Assembly: GCA_946886565.1 (NCBI GenBank)
Contig: CAMPIX010000008.1
Span: 1-64,000 of the forward strand
DNA: 64,000 nucleotides
Direction of reading: 5' to 3'
Source of the DNA: an uncultured Altererythrobacter sp.
Lineage (GTDB): Bacteria > Pseudomonadota > Alphaproteobacteria > Sphingomonadales > Sphingomonadaceae
Shown: piece by piece, positions 35,467 to 44,432 of the stretch
How the letters are laid out: every line of letters begins with the position of its first letter
Numbering within the stretch: the stretch's first letter is position 1
Translations under genes and position numbers: made by a program
The notes under the pieces: model-generated
The model's input: only the letters and a program-made list of their open reading frames with translations
What the model was told of the DNA's origin: nothing
Database searches by the model: none

Positions 35467-36582
35467 TCATCCGAGCAGGTCGGCGATGGGCGTATGCTCG
35501 TAGCCCAGCTCGTCGGCGACCGCCTTGTAGGTCACCTTGCCGCCGTGGACGTTGAGCCCTTCGGCGAGGTGCGGATCGCGGCGCATCGCTTCCTGCCAGC
35601 CGAGCTCGGCGATCTTCAGCGCATGGGGCAAGGTCACGTTGTTGAGCGCATAAGTGCTCGTCCGCGCGACCGCGCCGGGCATGTTGGCGACGCAGTAGTG
35701 AACCACATCGTCGACCACGTAGGTCGGATCGTCGTGGGTGGTGGCGTGGCTGGTCTCGAAACAGCCGCCCTGGTCGATCGCGACATCGACCAGCACCGCG
35801 CCCGGCTGCATGCACTTGAGCATGTCGCGGCTGACCAGCTTGGGCGCTGCGGCGCCGGGGATCAGCACCGCGCCGATCACCAGGTCTGCCTCGCATACCG
35901 CTTCCTCGAGGTTGGCCTTGTTCGAGAAGCGCGTCTTGGCGCGGCTTTCGAAGTGGATGCCGACGCGCTCGAGCACCGCCGGGTCGCGGTCGAGGATCGT
36001 GGTGTCGGCGCCGAGCCCGACCGCCATCTGCGCGGCGTTGAAGCCGACCACGCCGCCGCCGATCACCAGCACCTTGCCCGGCAACACGCCCGGCACCCCG
36101 CCGAGCAGCACCCCGCGCCCGCCGTGGGCCTTCTCGAGCGCGGTCGCGCCCGCCTGCACGCTCATCCGCCCCGCGACCTGGCTCATCGGCTTCAGCAGCG
36201 GCAACGAGCCGCCGGGGCCGGTGACCGTCTCGTAAGCGATCGCGGTGACTCCGCTTTTCACCAGATCGGCGGTCTGCGGCGCATCGGGCGCGAGGTGGAG
36301 GTAGGTGTAGAGCACCTGGCCCTCGCGCAGCTTGCCGCGCTCCTCGGTCTGCGGCTCCTTCACCTTCACCACCATCTCGCACTCGGCGAAGATCGCATCG
36401 GGGCCTTCCTTGATCGTCGCGCCCGCCTGGCGATAGGCGGCGTCGTCCGCGCCGATGCCGTTGCCGGCACCGCTCTGGATCCACACCTCGTGCCCATGCG
36501 CGGTTAGCTCGCGCGCGCTTTCCGGGGTCAGGCCGACGCGGTATTCGTGGTTCTTGATCTCGGTGGGGCAGCCGATGCGCAT
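35467..36582 (-). CDS. ald: Alanine dehydrogenase
   Basis: A 371-residue NAD-dependent enzyme that interconverts alanine and pyruvate plus ammonia. Signatures: [20 protein letters not shown], the catalytic Lys region [17 protein letters not shown], and the NAD-binding [20 protein letters not shown] with the Asp of TTILDRD, plus [17 protein letters not shown] and [14 protein letters not shown]. Length and motifs are complete. The ATG at 36582 has an AGGAG ahead of it; the frame to 36672 has no homology. The upstream 215-base gap also carries the PHO-box promoter of the divergent porin gene. Confidence 0.97.
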   Translation of the reverse strand: MRIGCPTEIKNHEYRVGLTPESARELTAHGHEVWIQSGAGNGIGADDAAYRQAGATIKEGPDAIFAECEMVVKVKEPQTEERGKLREGQVLYTYLHLAPDAPQTADLVKSGVTAIAYETVTGPGGSLPLLKPMSQVAGRMSVQAGATALEKAHGGRGVLLGGVPGVLPGKVLVIGGGVVGFNAAQMAVGLGADTTILDRDPAVLERVGIHFESRAKTRFSNKANLEEAVCEADLVIGAVLIPGAAAPKLVSRDMLKCMQPGAVLVDVAIDQGGCFETSHATTHDDPTYVVDDVVHYCVANMPGAVARTSTYALNNVTLPHALKIAELGWQEAMRRDPHLAEGLNVHGGKVTYKAVADELGYEHTPIADLLG

Positions 36583-36720
36583 GGGTCGTGTCTCCTTGGC
36601 TGGCGCGCCGTTACAAGTGAAACCAGTGCGCGGCAACCTGTCATCGCCCGGTCGCACGGGCCGGGACGGCATTGCACCCTTACGCTACGGCGGGCGAGGG
36701 GAAGCGCTCGGCTGCGCAAT

Positions 36721-36752
36721 CTGTCACCGGTCTGTCACAAATCGGGCATAGA
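36721..36752 (+). promoter_or_regulatory. PHO box and -10 of the porin gene
   Basis: CTGTCAC (36721-36727), CGGT, CTGTCAC (36732-36738), AAAT: two 7-base repeats 11 bases apart, the consensus layout of a PhoB-binding site (CTGTCAT-n4-CTGTCAT). It is followed by CGGGCATA (36743-36750) then GAT, a plausible -10 at the spacing seen when PhoB replaces the -35. The porin ATG is 60 bases past the second repeat. Confidence 0.85.
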
Positions 36753-36797
36753 TGCGCCGCCAATCGGTCAGAAACTGGTCACCAACAGGTAACTGAA

Positions 36798-38138
36798 ATG
36801 AAAAACATCCGTGGCGCGTCGATCCTGGCTATTGCGGTCGGCGCCTGTCTTGCGACGCCGGTTTCGGCACAGGATTCGGGAAGCGAGGCGGTCGCGCGCG
36901 AACTCGCTGCGATGCGTGCCGAGATGGCGCGCATGGCGGAGCGGATCGACACGCTCGAAGGCGAGCTCGCCGAAGCTGAAGCGCGCGCCGCCGAGCCTGC
37001 GTCCGAAGCCGAGGACGACGGAGTGAAGGTGAGTTGGAAGGGCGCGCCCGAGATCGAGGGCGAGGGCGGCTGGAGCTTCAAGCCGCGCGGCCGGCTGCAG
37101 ATCGACGCCGGCGCCATCGACGCGCCGTCCTCGGCCGGCGCCGACGACGGATTCGGCAGCGAAATCCGCCGCGCGCGGCTCGGGGTCGAGGGCGATATTC
37201 CGGGCGGCTTCGGTTACAAGTTCGAGGTCGATTTCGCCGGCAACGAGGTCGAGGTCGCCGATGCGATCGCAACCTACGGCGATGGCGGGCTGACGCTTAC
37301 CGCGGGCCAGCACAACGGCTTTCAGGGTCTTGAGGAACTGACCAGCAGCCGCTTCATCTCGACCATGGAACGCGCCGCCTTCACCGACGCCTTCGGCTTC
37401 GAGCGCCGCGTCGGCCTCTCCGCGCAATACGCGGCCGAGGCGTGGCTGGTGCAGGGCGGGATCTTCACCGACAACATCGACGCGCTCTCGAACGAGAACT
37501 GGAGCGTGGACGGGCGCGCGGTGTTCATGCCCAGGCTCGGCGAAACCCGGCTCCACTTCGGCGGCTCGATTCACTACGCCGACTACGAGGGCGGCACCGA
37601 GCTGCGCTATCGCCAGCGGCCCTTCGTCCACTTCACCGACGAACGCTTCATCGACACCGGCAGCTTCGCGGCGGCGAGCGAGTTCGGCATGGGCGTGGAA
37701 GCCGCGGCGATCGCCGGCCCGTTCCATGCGGTCGCCGAAGGCTTCTGGCAGAAGGCCGACCGCCCGGGCGCGCTCGCCGATCCGACCTTCTTCGGCGGCT
37801 ATGCCGAGGTCGGCATGTTCCTTACCGGCGGCGACACGCGCGGCTACAAGGAAGGCACGTTCGACCGGGTGAAGCCGGCCAACCCGGTCGGCGAAGGCGG
37901 GTTTGGCGCGGTGCAGATGAACTTGCGCTACGACTATCTCGACCTCGTCGAGACCGGCCTTACCGGCGGCACGCAGAACGCCTACGCCGTCTCGCTGGTG
38001 TGGACTCCGACCGACTACACGCGCCTGATGATGAACTACGCGCGGCTGCAATACGACGACGCAGCAGTCGCGGCTGCGGACGGCAGCAGGTCCTACGGCG
38101 TCGACGCCTTCGGCGTGCGCGCCCAGATCGATTTCTGA
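36798..38138 (+). CDS. Phosphate-selective porin (OprO/OprP family)
   Basis: A 446-residue outer-membrane porin. Signal peptide at 1-25 (MKNIRGASILAIAVGACLAT, ending VSAQDS), then a coiled-coil segment of about 35 residues (ELAAMRAEMARMAERIDTLE), then a beta-barrel with FKPRGRLQIDAG, IRRARLGVEGDIPGGFGYKF, and a C-terminal FGVRAQIDF ending in Phe as porins do. The R-R-A-R-x-G block and N-terminal coil fit the OprO/OprP family for phosphate and polyphosphate uptake. The PHO box upstream supports induction by phosphate starvation. pstS follows 80 bases downstream under its own PHO box. Confidence 0.92.
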   Translation: MKNIRGASILAIAVGACLATPVSAQDSGSEAVARELAAMRAEMARMAERIDTLEGELAEAEARAAEPASEAEDDGVKVSWKGAPEIEGEGGWSFKPRGRLQIDAGAIDAPSSAGADDGFGSEIRRARLGVEGDIPGGFGYKFEVDFAGNEVEVADAIATYGDGGLTLTAGQHNGFQGLEELTSSRFISTMERAAFTDAFGFERRVGLSAQYAAEAWLVQGGIFTDNIDALSNENWSVDGRAVFMPRLGETRLHFGGSIHYADYEGGTELRYRQRPFVHFTDERFIDTGSFAAASEFGMGVEAAAIAGPFHAVAEGFWQKADRPGALADPTFFGGYAEVGMFLTGGDTRGYKEGTFDRVKPANPVGEGGFGAVQMNLRYDYLDLVETGLTGGTQNAYAVSLVWTPTDYTRLMMNYARLQYDDAAVAAADGSRSYGVDAFGVRAQIDF

Positions 38139-38152
38139 CCACCCGCGGCCGG

Positions 38153-38184
38153 ATGTCATGCGCCTGTCATATGGCGGGCATATC
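38153..38184 (+). promoter_or_regulatory. PHO box and -10 of pstS
   Basis: ATGTCAT (38153-38159), GCGC, CTGTCAT (38164-38170), ATGG: the 11-base repeat spacing of a PhoB site, followed at the same distance as in the porin promoter by CGGGCATA (38175-38182) and a -10-like CATATC. The box begins 15 bases past the porin stop, so pstS can be transcribed separately from the porin. Confidence 0.85.
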
Positions 38185-38218
38185 GGCCGATCCGATCCAA
38201 ACCTTCAGGGGTAAGCAC

Positions 38219-39262
38219 ATGCGTTTCACGACATCCATCTGCCTCGCCGCGGCCGCGGCGCTTTCGCTTTCCGCCTGCGACGCGCCGGGAGCGGGCGGCA
38301 CGCGCGATTCCATCCGCGCGGTCGGCTCGTCCACCGTCTATCCGTTCGCCAAGGTGGTCGCGGAAAACTTCGCCCGATCGCACCCCGATTTCAAGTCGCC
38401 GCTGATCGAATCGACCGGCACCGGCGGCGGGATCGCGCTGTTTTGCGAAGGCTTGGGCCCGACCACGCCCGACATCGTCAACGCCTCGCGCCGCATGAAG
38501 GCGGGTGAGTTCGAGACCTGCCAGACGAACGGCGTCAAGGACGTGATCGAGATTCAGGTCGGGCTCGACGGGATCGCCTTCGCGTCGGCTCAGGGCGGAA
38601 TCATGATGAACCTCTCGCCCGAGATCGTTTACGAGGCGCTTGCCGCGCAGCCCTATGGGGAAGAGCAGACCAATCGCACTTGGGCGGACGTGGACCCCTC
38701 GCTCCCCGACGAGCCGATCCTGGTCTACGGTCCGCCGTCGACCTCGGGCACGCGCGATGCGCTCAAGGAACTTATCCTCATTCCCGGTTGCGAGTCCGAT
38801 CCGGCGATGGCCGAACTCGAAGAAACCGACGAGGAACGCTTCGAGCAGATTTGCACCGAAGTCCGCTCGGACGGCGCCTATGTCGACCAGGGCGAGCAGG
38901 ACAATCTGATCGTGCAGAAGATCGCCAACAATCCCAAGGCGGTCGGCGTGTTCGGCTACGCCTATCTCGAGGAGAACGCGGGCCAGGTGCAGGGCTTGCC
39001 GATGAACGGTGTCGAGCCGACTTACGAGAACATTTCGAGCTTCCGGTATCCCGGTGCCCGCCCGCTCTACATCTACGTCAAGAAGGCGCACCTCGACGCG
39101 ATCCCCGGGCTCAAGGAATTCGTCGCGGCGTGGACGGAGAGTTGGGACAAGGGCGGCCCGCTCGCCGCGATCGGTCTGGTGCCCTCGCCAGAAGAGACCA
39201 TGGCCGAGAACGCTGCCGCAGCAACCCGGTACATCACGATGACGGGTGACGAGCTCGAATAG
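38219..39262 (+). CDS. pstS: Phosphate ABC transporter substrate-binding protein PstS
   Basis: A 347-residue high-affinity phosphate-binding protein. It has a lipoprotein signal peptide (MRFTTSICLAAAAALSLSAC, lipobox LSAC), then IRAVGSSTVYPFAKVVAENF, the phosphate-loop IESTGTGGGIALFCEGLG, PDIVNASRRMKAGEFETC, and GPPSTSGTRDALKELI, all typical PstS phosphate-contact blocks. The ATG at 38219 follows an AGGGG ribosome site. The PHO box upstream places it in the PhoB regulon. pstC, pstA, pstB and phoU do not follow; the next gene is ku, so the permease must be encoded elsewhere. Confidence 0.95.
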   Translation: MRFTTSICLAAAAALSLSACDAPGAGGTRDSIRAVGSSTVYPFAKVVAENFARSHPDFKSPLIESTGTGGGIALFCEGLGPTTPDIVNASRRMKAGEFETCQTNGVKDVIEIQVGLDGIAFASAQGGIMMNLSPEIVYEALAAQPYGEEQTNRTWADVDPSLPDEPILVYGPPSTSGTRDALKELILIPGCESDPAMAELEETDEERFEQICTEVRSDGAYVDQGEQDNLIVQKIANNPKAVGVFGYAYLEENAGQVQGLPMNGVEPTYENISSFRYPGARPLYIYVKKAHLDAIPGLKEFVAAWTESWDKGGPLAAIGLVPSPEETMAENAAAATRYITMTGDELE

Positions 39263-39286
39263 AGCCGAGCGCTTTCGGCTCGCTCG

Positions 39287-39320
39287 AAAAGGGGCGTCGC
39301 TCGAACGGGCGGCGCCCTTT
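39287..39320 (+). terminator. Terminator after pstS
   Basis: GGGCGTCGC (39292-39300) pairs with GCGGCGCCC (39309-39317) around an 8-base loop, flanked by AAA on the left and TTT on the right. A smaller hairpin, GAGCCGA/TCGGCTC (39262-39281), sits just before it at the pstS stop. The T-run is short, so efficiency is uncertain. Confidence 0.5.
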
Positions 39321-39381
39321 CGCATGGCTGGAACCGAATCCCCGCGCCAAGCGCTGAATGGCGCGAAAGGGGTAAAGCACC

Positions 39382-40248
39382 ATGGCGGTACGCGCCTATT
39401 GGCAAGGGCAGATCAGGCTGGCGCTGGTCTCGATTCCCGTCGAAGTCTATGCCGCTACCAAGAGCGGCGCCTCGATAGCGTTTCGCCAGATCCACGAACC
39501 GAGCGGCAAGCCGATCAATTACGAGAAGGTGGTTCAGGGCATCGGCCCCGTCGACCGCGACGAGATCGTCAAGGGCTACGAGGTGTCGAAAGGCAACTAC
39601 GTTCTGCTCGAGGACGAGGAGATCGAGGCAGTCAAGATCGAGAGCCGCAAGACGCTCGAACTGGTCCAGTTCGTCGATGCGAACGAGATCGACGTGTTCT
39701 ACTTCGAGAAGCCCTACTACGTCGTCCCGCAGGACGAGCTGGCCGAAGAGGCCTTCGTCGTGCTGCGCGAGGCCTTGCGGCAGAAGAAGAAGGTCGCGCT
39801 CGGGCAATTGTCGGTGCGCGGGCGCGAGACGCTCGTCAGCCTCAAGCCCTGCGGGAAGGGGATCGTGCTCGAGACGCTGCGCTACGAGGACGAGGTCCGC
39901 CGCGCGCAGACCTATTTCAAGGGCATTCCCGACAGCAAGCCCGACAAGGAGATGCTGGAGCTTGCCGGCGCGCTGATCGACAAGAAGAGCGCGCCGTTCG
40001 ATGCAGGCGAGTTCGAGGATCGCTACATCGAGGCGATCCGCAAGCTGATCGACAAGAAGGCCAAAGCCAGGGGCAGGAAGATTCTCGAAGACGTCGAGGA
40101 GCCCGCGCCGGCCGGCAAGTCGAACGTCATCGACCTGATGGCCGCGCTGAAAAAATCGGTGAAAGACGACAAGCCTGCGAAGAAGGCCTCGGCCAGAAAG
40201 GCTCCGGCGAAGAAATCCACCGCCACCAAAGCGAGGAAGCGCGCCTGA
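39382..40248 (+). CDS. ku: Ku, DNA end-binding protein of bacterial NHEJ
   Basis: A 288-residue homodimeric ring protein that binds double-strand ends and recruits LigD. Ku-core signatures: AYWQGQIRLALVSIPVEVYA, HEPSGKPINYEKVVQGIG, IVKGYEVSKGNYVLLEDEE, and DVFYFEKPYYVVPQ. The C-terminal ~40 residues are Lys/Ala-rich (KKASARKAPAKKSTATKARK), the basic tail that in other bacteria aids DNA binding. It is the first gene of ku, mgtC-like, ligD, coupled to the next by a TGATG overlap. Confidence 0.97.
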   Translation: MAVRAYWQGQIRLALVSIPVEVYAATKSGASIAFRQIHEPSGKPINYEKVVQGIGPVDRDEIVKGYEVSKGNYVLLEDEEIEAVKIESRKTLELVQFVDANEIDVFYFEKPYYVVPQDELAEEAFVVLREALRQKKKVALGQLSVRGRETLVSLKPCGKGIVLETLRYEDEVRRAQTYFKGIPDSKPDKEMLELAGALIDKKSAPFDAGEFEDRYIEAIRKLIDKKAKARGRKILEDVEEPAPAGKSNVIDLMAALKKSVKDDKPAKKASARKAPAKKSTATKARKRA

Positions 40249-40724
40249 TGGAGCTGAATGCACCCGTCCTGGTCCACTGGATGGATTGGGACCTGTTCAC
40301 ACGCCTGGGCGCCGCCGCCATTCTCGGGATCGTGCTCGGCCTCGACCGCGAGCTGCGCGGACATGCGGCGGGCATGCGCACGCACGCGCTGATCTGCTTC
40401 GCCGCCGCTGCCATGACCACTTCGATCATCGCGCTCTACACCCAGCTCGAGGGCGAGCGGATGGACCCGCTGCGCGTGTTCGAGGCGACCGGCGCCTTCA
40501 TCGGCATCATCGGCGCGGGGCTGATCGTTTTCTCGAAAGGCGAGGTCAAGAACCTCACCACCGCCGCGCATCTGTGGCTGGTGGCGGTGGTCGGCATCGC
40601 CTGCGGCGCGGGCCAGTGGCCGCTGGTGGCGCTCAGCCTCGGCGTCTCGCTGATCCTGCTGACGGTGCTGTGGTTCGTCGAGAAGCGCTTCTTCCCCGAT
40701 ACCGAAAGCGACGAAACCGGATGA
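40248..40724 (+). CDS. MgtC/SapB-family membrane protein inside the NHEJ operon
   Basis: A 158-residue inner-membrane protein with about four to five hydrophobic helices. The signature is GAAAILGIVLGLDRELRGHA followed by AGMRTHALICFAAA, the MgtC/SapB N-terminal motif (G-x-x-x-G-x-[ED]-R plus G-x-R-T). The C-terminal cytosolic domain of virulence MgtC is absent, so this is the short form. Its ATG shares bases with the ku stop (TGATG), and its stop overlaps the ligD ATG (ATGA, 40721-40724). A membrane protein translationally coupled between ku and ligD is notable; its contribution to repair, if any, is unknown. Confidence 0.92.
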   Translation: MELNAPVLVHWMDWDLFTRLGAAAILGIVLGLDRELRGHAAGMRTHALICFAAAAMTTSIIALYTQLEGERMDPLRVFEATGAFIGIIGAGLIVFSKGEVKNLTTAAHLWLVAVVGIACGAGQWPLVALSLGVSLILLTVLWFVEKRFFPDTESDETG

Positions 40725-43258
40725 CCGCGAAAGACCCGCTCGCCGAATACAACCGCAAGCGCGACTTCAAGAAGACCCCCGAACCTTCTGGCGCGCCCGC
40801 GGGCAAGCACGCGAGCAGCGAGACGGGCAACCGTTTCATCGTCCAGAAGCACGAGGCGACGCGGCTGCACTGGGATTTCCGGCTCGAGGCCGACGGGGTG
40901 CTCAAGTCGTGGGCGGTGACCAAGGGCCCCTCGCCCGACCCCGACATCAAGCGCCTCGCGGTGCGCACCGAGGACCACCCGATGTCCTACGCCGAGTTCG
41001 AGGGCTCGATCCCCAAGGGCGAATACGGCGGCGGCACGGTGATGCTGTGGGACAAGGGGACCTGGGCGCCGGTCGAGGGCAAGAGCTGGAAGGATATCGA
41101 GAAGGGCCACCTGCACTTCACGCTCGATGGCGAGCGGATGAAGGGCGAATGGCTGCTGGTGCGGATGAAACCGCGCAAGGGCGAAAAGCGCGAGAACTGG
41201 CTGCTGCGCAAGATCGACGACGAATTTGCCGCGGAGGGCGACGGGCTGGTCGAGCAGGGCCTGACCAGCGTCCTCACCGGCCGCGCGATGGCCGAAATCG
41301 CGGCGGACAAGGGGGGCGAGCGCTCGCTCAAGGGCAAGAAGGGCAAGGCGTTCGCCAAGGAAATGGCCGAGGCCGATGCGCACAATGCGAAGAAGGCGAA
41401 GCCCGAACCCAAGCGCAAGGCGGCCGGCGGCAAACCGCCCAGCTTCCGCCAGCCCCAGCTCGCCACGCTGGTCGACAGCGTCCCCACCGGCAACGGCTGG
41501 ATGCACGAGATCAAGTTCGACGGATACCGCGCGCTGGTCGCCGCGGCGGGGGGCGAAGTGCGCGTCTATACCCGCAGCGGCAAGAACTGGAGCGACAAGT
41601 TTACGCCGCTGATCGAGGCGATCGCAGGGCTCCACCTGCCGCCCTGCCTGATCGACGGGGAGATCGTCGCCTACGACAAGGAGGGGAATCCCGACTTCTC
41701 CTCGCTCCAGCAGGTGCTCAAGCGCGGCCACGGCTCGCAGAAAGCAAGCGACAAGCTCTCGTTCCACGCCTTCGATCTGCTCGAGATCGAGGGCGAAAGC
41801 CTCGCCAGCCTCCCCAATATCGAACGCAAGGAGCGGCTCGAAGCGCTGCTGAAGCACGCCGAGCCGCCGATTTACGTCGCCGACCACGTGATCGGCGCGG
41901 GTGAGAAGCTCTACCGCGCGATGTGCGATGCGGGGCAGGAAGGGATCATCTCGAAGGCGGTCGACGCGCCCTATCGCGGCGCGCGCACGCGCAACTGGGT
42001 CAAGGTCAAGTGCACGCGGCGGCAGGAATTCGTCGTGATCGGATGGAAGAAATCGAGCGCCAGGGGCCGCCCGTTCTCCTCGCTCCTGCTCGCGCAGCAC
42101 GAGGGTGGCGAACTGGTCTACAAAGGAAATGTCGGGACGGGCTTCAATCAGGATACTCTGGCGGACCTCGCGGCGAAGATGGCCCGGCTCGAACGCAAGA
42201 CGCCGCCGGCAGAGGTCGACCGGCCCTCCGCGCGCGGGGTCACCTGGCTCAGCCCCAAGCTCGTCGCCGAGATCGCGTTCTCCGAATTCACCGCCGACGG
42301 AAACGTGCGCCACGGCAGCTTCCTCGGCCTGCGCAGCGACAAGGAGGCGGCCGACGTGACCCCCGAGAAACCCGCGGAAACGCCGGACAAGGCCGAGGAC
42401 GAAGTGAAAATCTCGAACCGCGACCGGGTGATTTTCCCCGATGCCGGTTGCACCAAGGGCGATCTCGCCGACTATTACGAGAGCGTCGCCCCGCTGATGC
42501 TTCCCTTCGCCGCGCAGCGCCCGATAAGCCTCGTACGCTGCCCTCAGGGCCGGGCGAAGAAATGCTTCTTTCAGAAGCACGACAGCGGCTTGTTCGGCGC
42601 GCACGTTCACCACGTGCCGATCAGGGAGAAGGGCGGGGGGACCAAGGACTACCTCTATATCGAGGACGCCGCGGGCCTGCTCGCCTGCGTGCAGATGGGC
42701 ACGATCGAATTCCACGGCTGGGGCGCGCGGTCGTCCGACGTCGAGAAGCCCGACCGCATGGTGTTCGACCTCGACCCCGACGAGGGTCTCGATTTCGAGG
42801 ACGTGAAGCAGGCGGCCAAGGACATCCGCAAGAAACTCGCCGATATCGGCCTCACCAGCTTCGCGATGCTCTCGGGCGGCAAGGGGGTGCACGTGATCGT
42901 GCCGCTCACCGCAGGCCATTCGTGGGACGCGCACAAGGATTTCTCCAAGCGCTTCGCCGAGGCGCTCGCGATGGCCGAGCCCGAGCGCTTCACCGCGACG
43001 ATGAGCAAGGCCAAGCGCAAGGGAAAGATCTTCATCGATTACCTGCGCAACCAGCGCGGCAGCACCGCTGTGGTCCCCTATTCGGCCCGTGCCCGCGAGG
43101 GCGCGCCGGTCGCGGTGCCGATCGCGTGGGGCGAGCTGAAAGGCTTCGACGACGCGCACCCGTTCTCGATCGCCGACGCGAAGAAGCTGCACACGCGGGC
43201 GAAGTCCAAGTCGCTCGCCGGATGGGGTTTCGCCGAGCAGCCCTTGCCCGACCTCTAG
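40721..43258 (+). CDS. ligD: ATP-dependent DNA ligase D (PE-ligase-polymerase)
   Basis: An 845-residue multifunctional end-joining enzyme. Domain order is phosphoesterase (about 30-185: HEATRLHWDFRLEADGVLK and GSIPKGEYGGGTVMLWDKG), ATP-dependent ligase (about 240-550) with the adenylated Lys 265 in HEIKFDGYRAL, LIDGEIVAYDKEG and GIISKAVDAPY, then the primase-like polymerase (about 575-845) with MVFDLDPDEGLDF metal Asps and MLSGGKGVHVIVPL. This is the complete set found in the Pseudomonas-type order rather than the mycobacterial one. It works with Ku from the same transcript. The start overlaps the MgtC-like gene. Confidence 0.97.
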   Translation: MTAKDPLAEYNRKRDFKKTPEPSGAPAGKHASSETGNRFIVQKHEATRLHWDFRLEADGVLKSWAVTKGPSPDPDIKRLAVRTEDHPMSYAEFEGSIPKGEYGGGTVMLWDKGTWAPVEGKSWKDIEKGHLHFTLDGERMKGEWLLVRMKPRKGEKRENWLLRKIDDEFAAEGDGLVEQGLTSVLTGRAMAEIAADKGGERSLKGKKGKAFAKEMAEADAHNAKKAKPEPKRKAAGGKPPSFRQPQLATLVDSVPTGNGWMHEIKFDGYRALVAAAGGEVRVYTRSGKNWSDKFTPLIEAIAGLHLPPCLIDGEIVAYDKEGNPDFSSLQQVLKRGHGSQKASDKLSFHAFDLLEIEGESLASLPNIERKERLEALLKHAEPPIYVADHVIGAGEKLYRAMCDAGQEGIISKAVDAPYRGARTRNWVKVKCTRRQEFVVIGWKKSSARGRPFSSLLLAQHEGGELVYKGNVGTGFNQDTLADLAAKMARLERKTPPAEVDRPSARGVTWLSPKLVAEIAFSEFTADGNVRHGSFLGLRSDKEAADVTPEKPAETPDKAEDEVKISNRDRVIFPDAGCTKGDLADYYESVAPLMLPFAAQRPISLVRCPQGRAKKCFFQKHDSGLFGAHVHHVPIREKGGGTKDYLYIEDAAGLLACVQMGTIEFHGWGARSSDVEKPDRMVFDLDPDEGLDFEDVKQAAKDIRKKLADIGLTSFAMLSGGKGVHVIVPLTAGHSWDAHKDFSKRFAEALAMAEPERFTATMSKAKRKGKIFIDYLRNQRGSTAVVPYSARAREGAPVAVPIAWGELKGFDDAHPFSIADAKKLHTRAKSKSLAGWGFAEQPLPDL

Positions 43259-43280
43259 GCCCCGCATAAGCTGATCGCGC

Positions 43281-44432
43281 ATGATCGACCGCAAACTCGC
43301 CGCCTGGCAGGAAGCCGGGCTGATCGACGCGCAGGCGGCCGCGGCGATCCGCGATTTCGAGAGCGAGAACGCGCGCCCGCTGCTGCTGTGGGCGGTGATC
43401 GGGATCGGCGCGCTGGCGATCGGGCTCGGGGTGATCTCGCTCGTCGCGGCGAACTGGGACCGCATTCCCGGCCTCGTCCGCCTCACGGTCCATTTCGCGT
43501 TGATGGCCACGCTTGCCGGGGTGCTCTGGCGCCGGCGCGAGACGCTGTTCGATCGCAACCCGTGGACCCACGAGGCGCTGCTGTTCGTGCTCGCGCTGCT
43601 CGGGCTCACGTTCTTCGGCCACCTGGGCCAGGTGTACCAGACGAGCGCGCCGCTGTGGCAGCCGATGGCGCTGTGGCTCGCGCTGTTCGCCCCACTGATC
43701 CTGCTGCGCGGTGCGAGCTGGATGACCGCGGTGCTGCTGGCGGGCGTGCTGGTGTTCGTGTGCTGGGATTTCGCCAACCCGACCCAGCCGCGCTTCGGCT
43801 TCGAGGTCGAGGAGCGCTCGCGCTTCGTCATGGGACTCGCGACCGCCTTTCCGGCCCTGCTCGTGCCGCTCGGCACCTGGCTGCGCAGCCGCAGCGCGCG
43901 GGGCGATTTCTGGCGGCGGATCGAACAGCTCGGGTTCGGATACGCGCTCGGCTGCGCCTCGCTGTTCGCGGCGGCGGCGGGGATCGACCGCTTCGATGGC
44001 GAGAGCGAGCGCTTCCTCGCATTTGCCACGCAGGCGACGCAGGCCGCGGTCGGGCTCGTTGCCGCGGCGCTGGTCATGGCCGCGCGGCGCAGGGCCTCGG
44101 GCTTCGCGACCGGCGCGGTGGTCGCGGGCGCGGCGCTGACGGTGATCGCGGCGCACGCGGTCGACGGCAGCGCGCTCGGCGCGGCACTGCTGTTCATGGC
44201 GCTGTGGATCGGGGTCGGCTTCGCCGCGCTCCACGGCGGCTGGCGCGACGTGTTCCAGCTCGCGGTCGGCGCGGTCGCGGTGCGGCTGGTGATTCTCAGC
44301 TTCGAGCTCGCGAGCGACCTGCTCACCAGCGGCTTCGGGCTGATCGTCTCGGGGCTGCTGATCCTCGGCGTCGCGTGGATCGCGGTGCGCGTCTCGCGCC
44401 GCCTCGCGCCGCCCAAGGCCGCGCGCGCATGA
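43281..44432 (+). CDS. DUF2157 polytopic membrane protein
   Basis: A 383-residue membrane protein. A short N-terminal cytosolic helix pair, MIDRKLAAWQEAGLIDAQAA and IRDFESENARP, is the DUF2157 signature, followed by about ten hydrophobic segments. The block FFGHLGQVYQTSAPLWQPMA (near residue 114) is typical. Function is unknown for the family. It lies 22 bases after ligD and its stop overlaps the next gene (ATGA), a partner commonly paired with it. It may continue the ku-ligD transcript or use its own promoter; no clear promoter fits the 22-base gap. Confidence 0.88.
   Translation: MIDRKLAAWQEAGLIDAQAAAAIRDFESENARPLLLWAVIGIGALAIGLGVISLVAANWDRIPGLVRLTVHFALMATLAGVLWRRRETLFDRNPWTHEALLFVLALLGLTFFGHLGQVYQTSAPLWQPMALWLALFAPLILLRGASWMTAVLLAGVLVFVCWDFANPTQPRFGFEVEERSRFVMGLATAFPALLVPLGTWLRSRSARGDFWRRIEQLGFGYALGCASLFAAAAGIDRFDGESERFLAFATQATQAAVGLVAAALVMAARRRASGFATGAVVAGAALTVIAAHAVDGSALGAALLFMALWIGVGFAALHGGWRDVFQLAVGAVAVRLVILSFELASDLLTSGFGLIVSGLLILGVAWIAVRVSRRLAPPKAARA

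Noticed and set aside
31618..36507. A 1629-codon plus-strand frame
   Set aside because: Entirely antisense to the two cyclases and ald, which are clearly real; its His/Arg-rich translation is the shadow of their codon bias.
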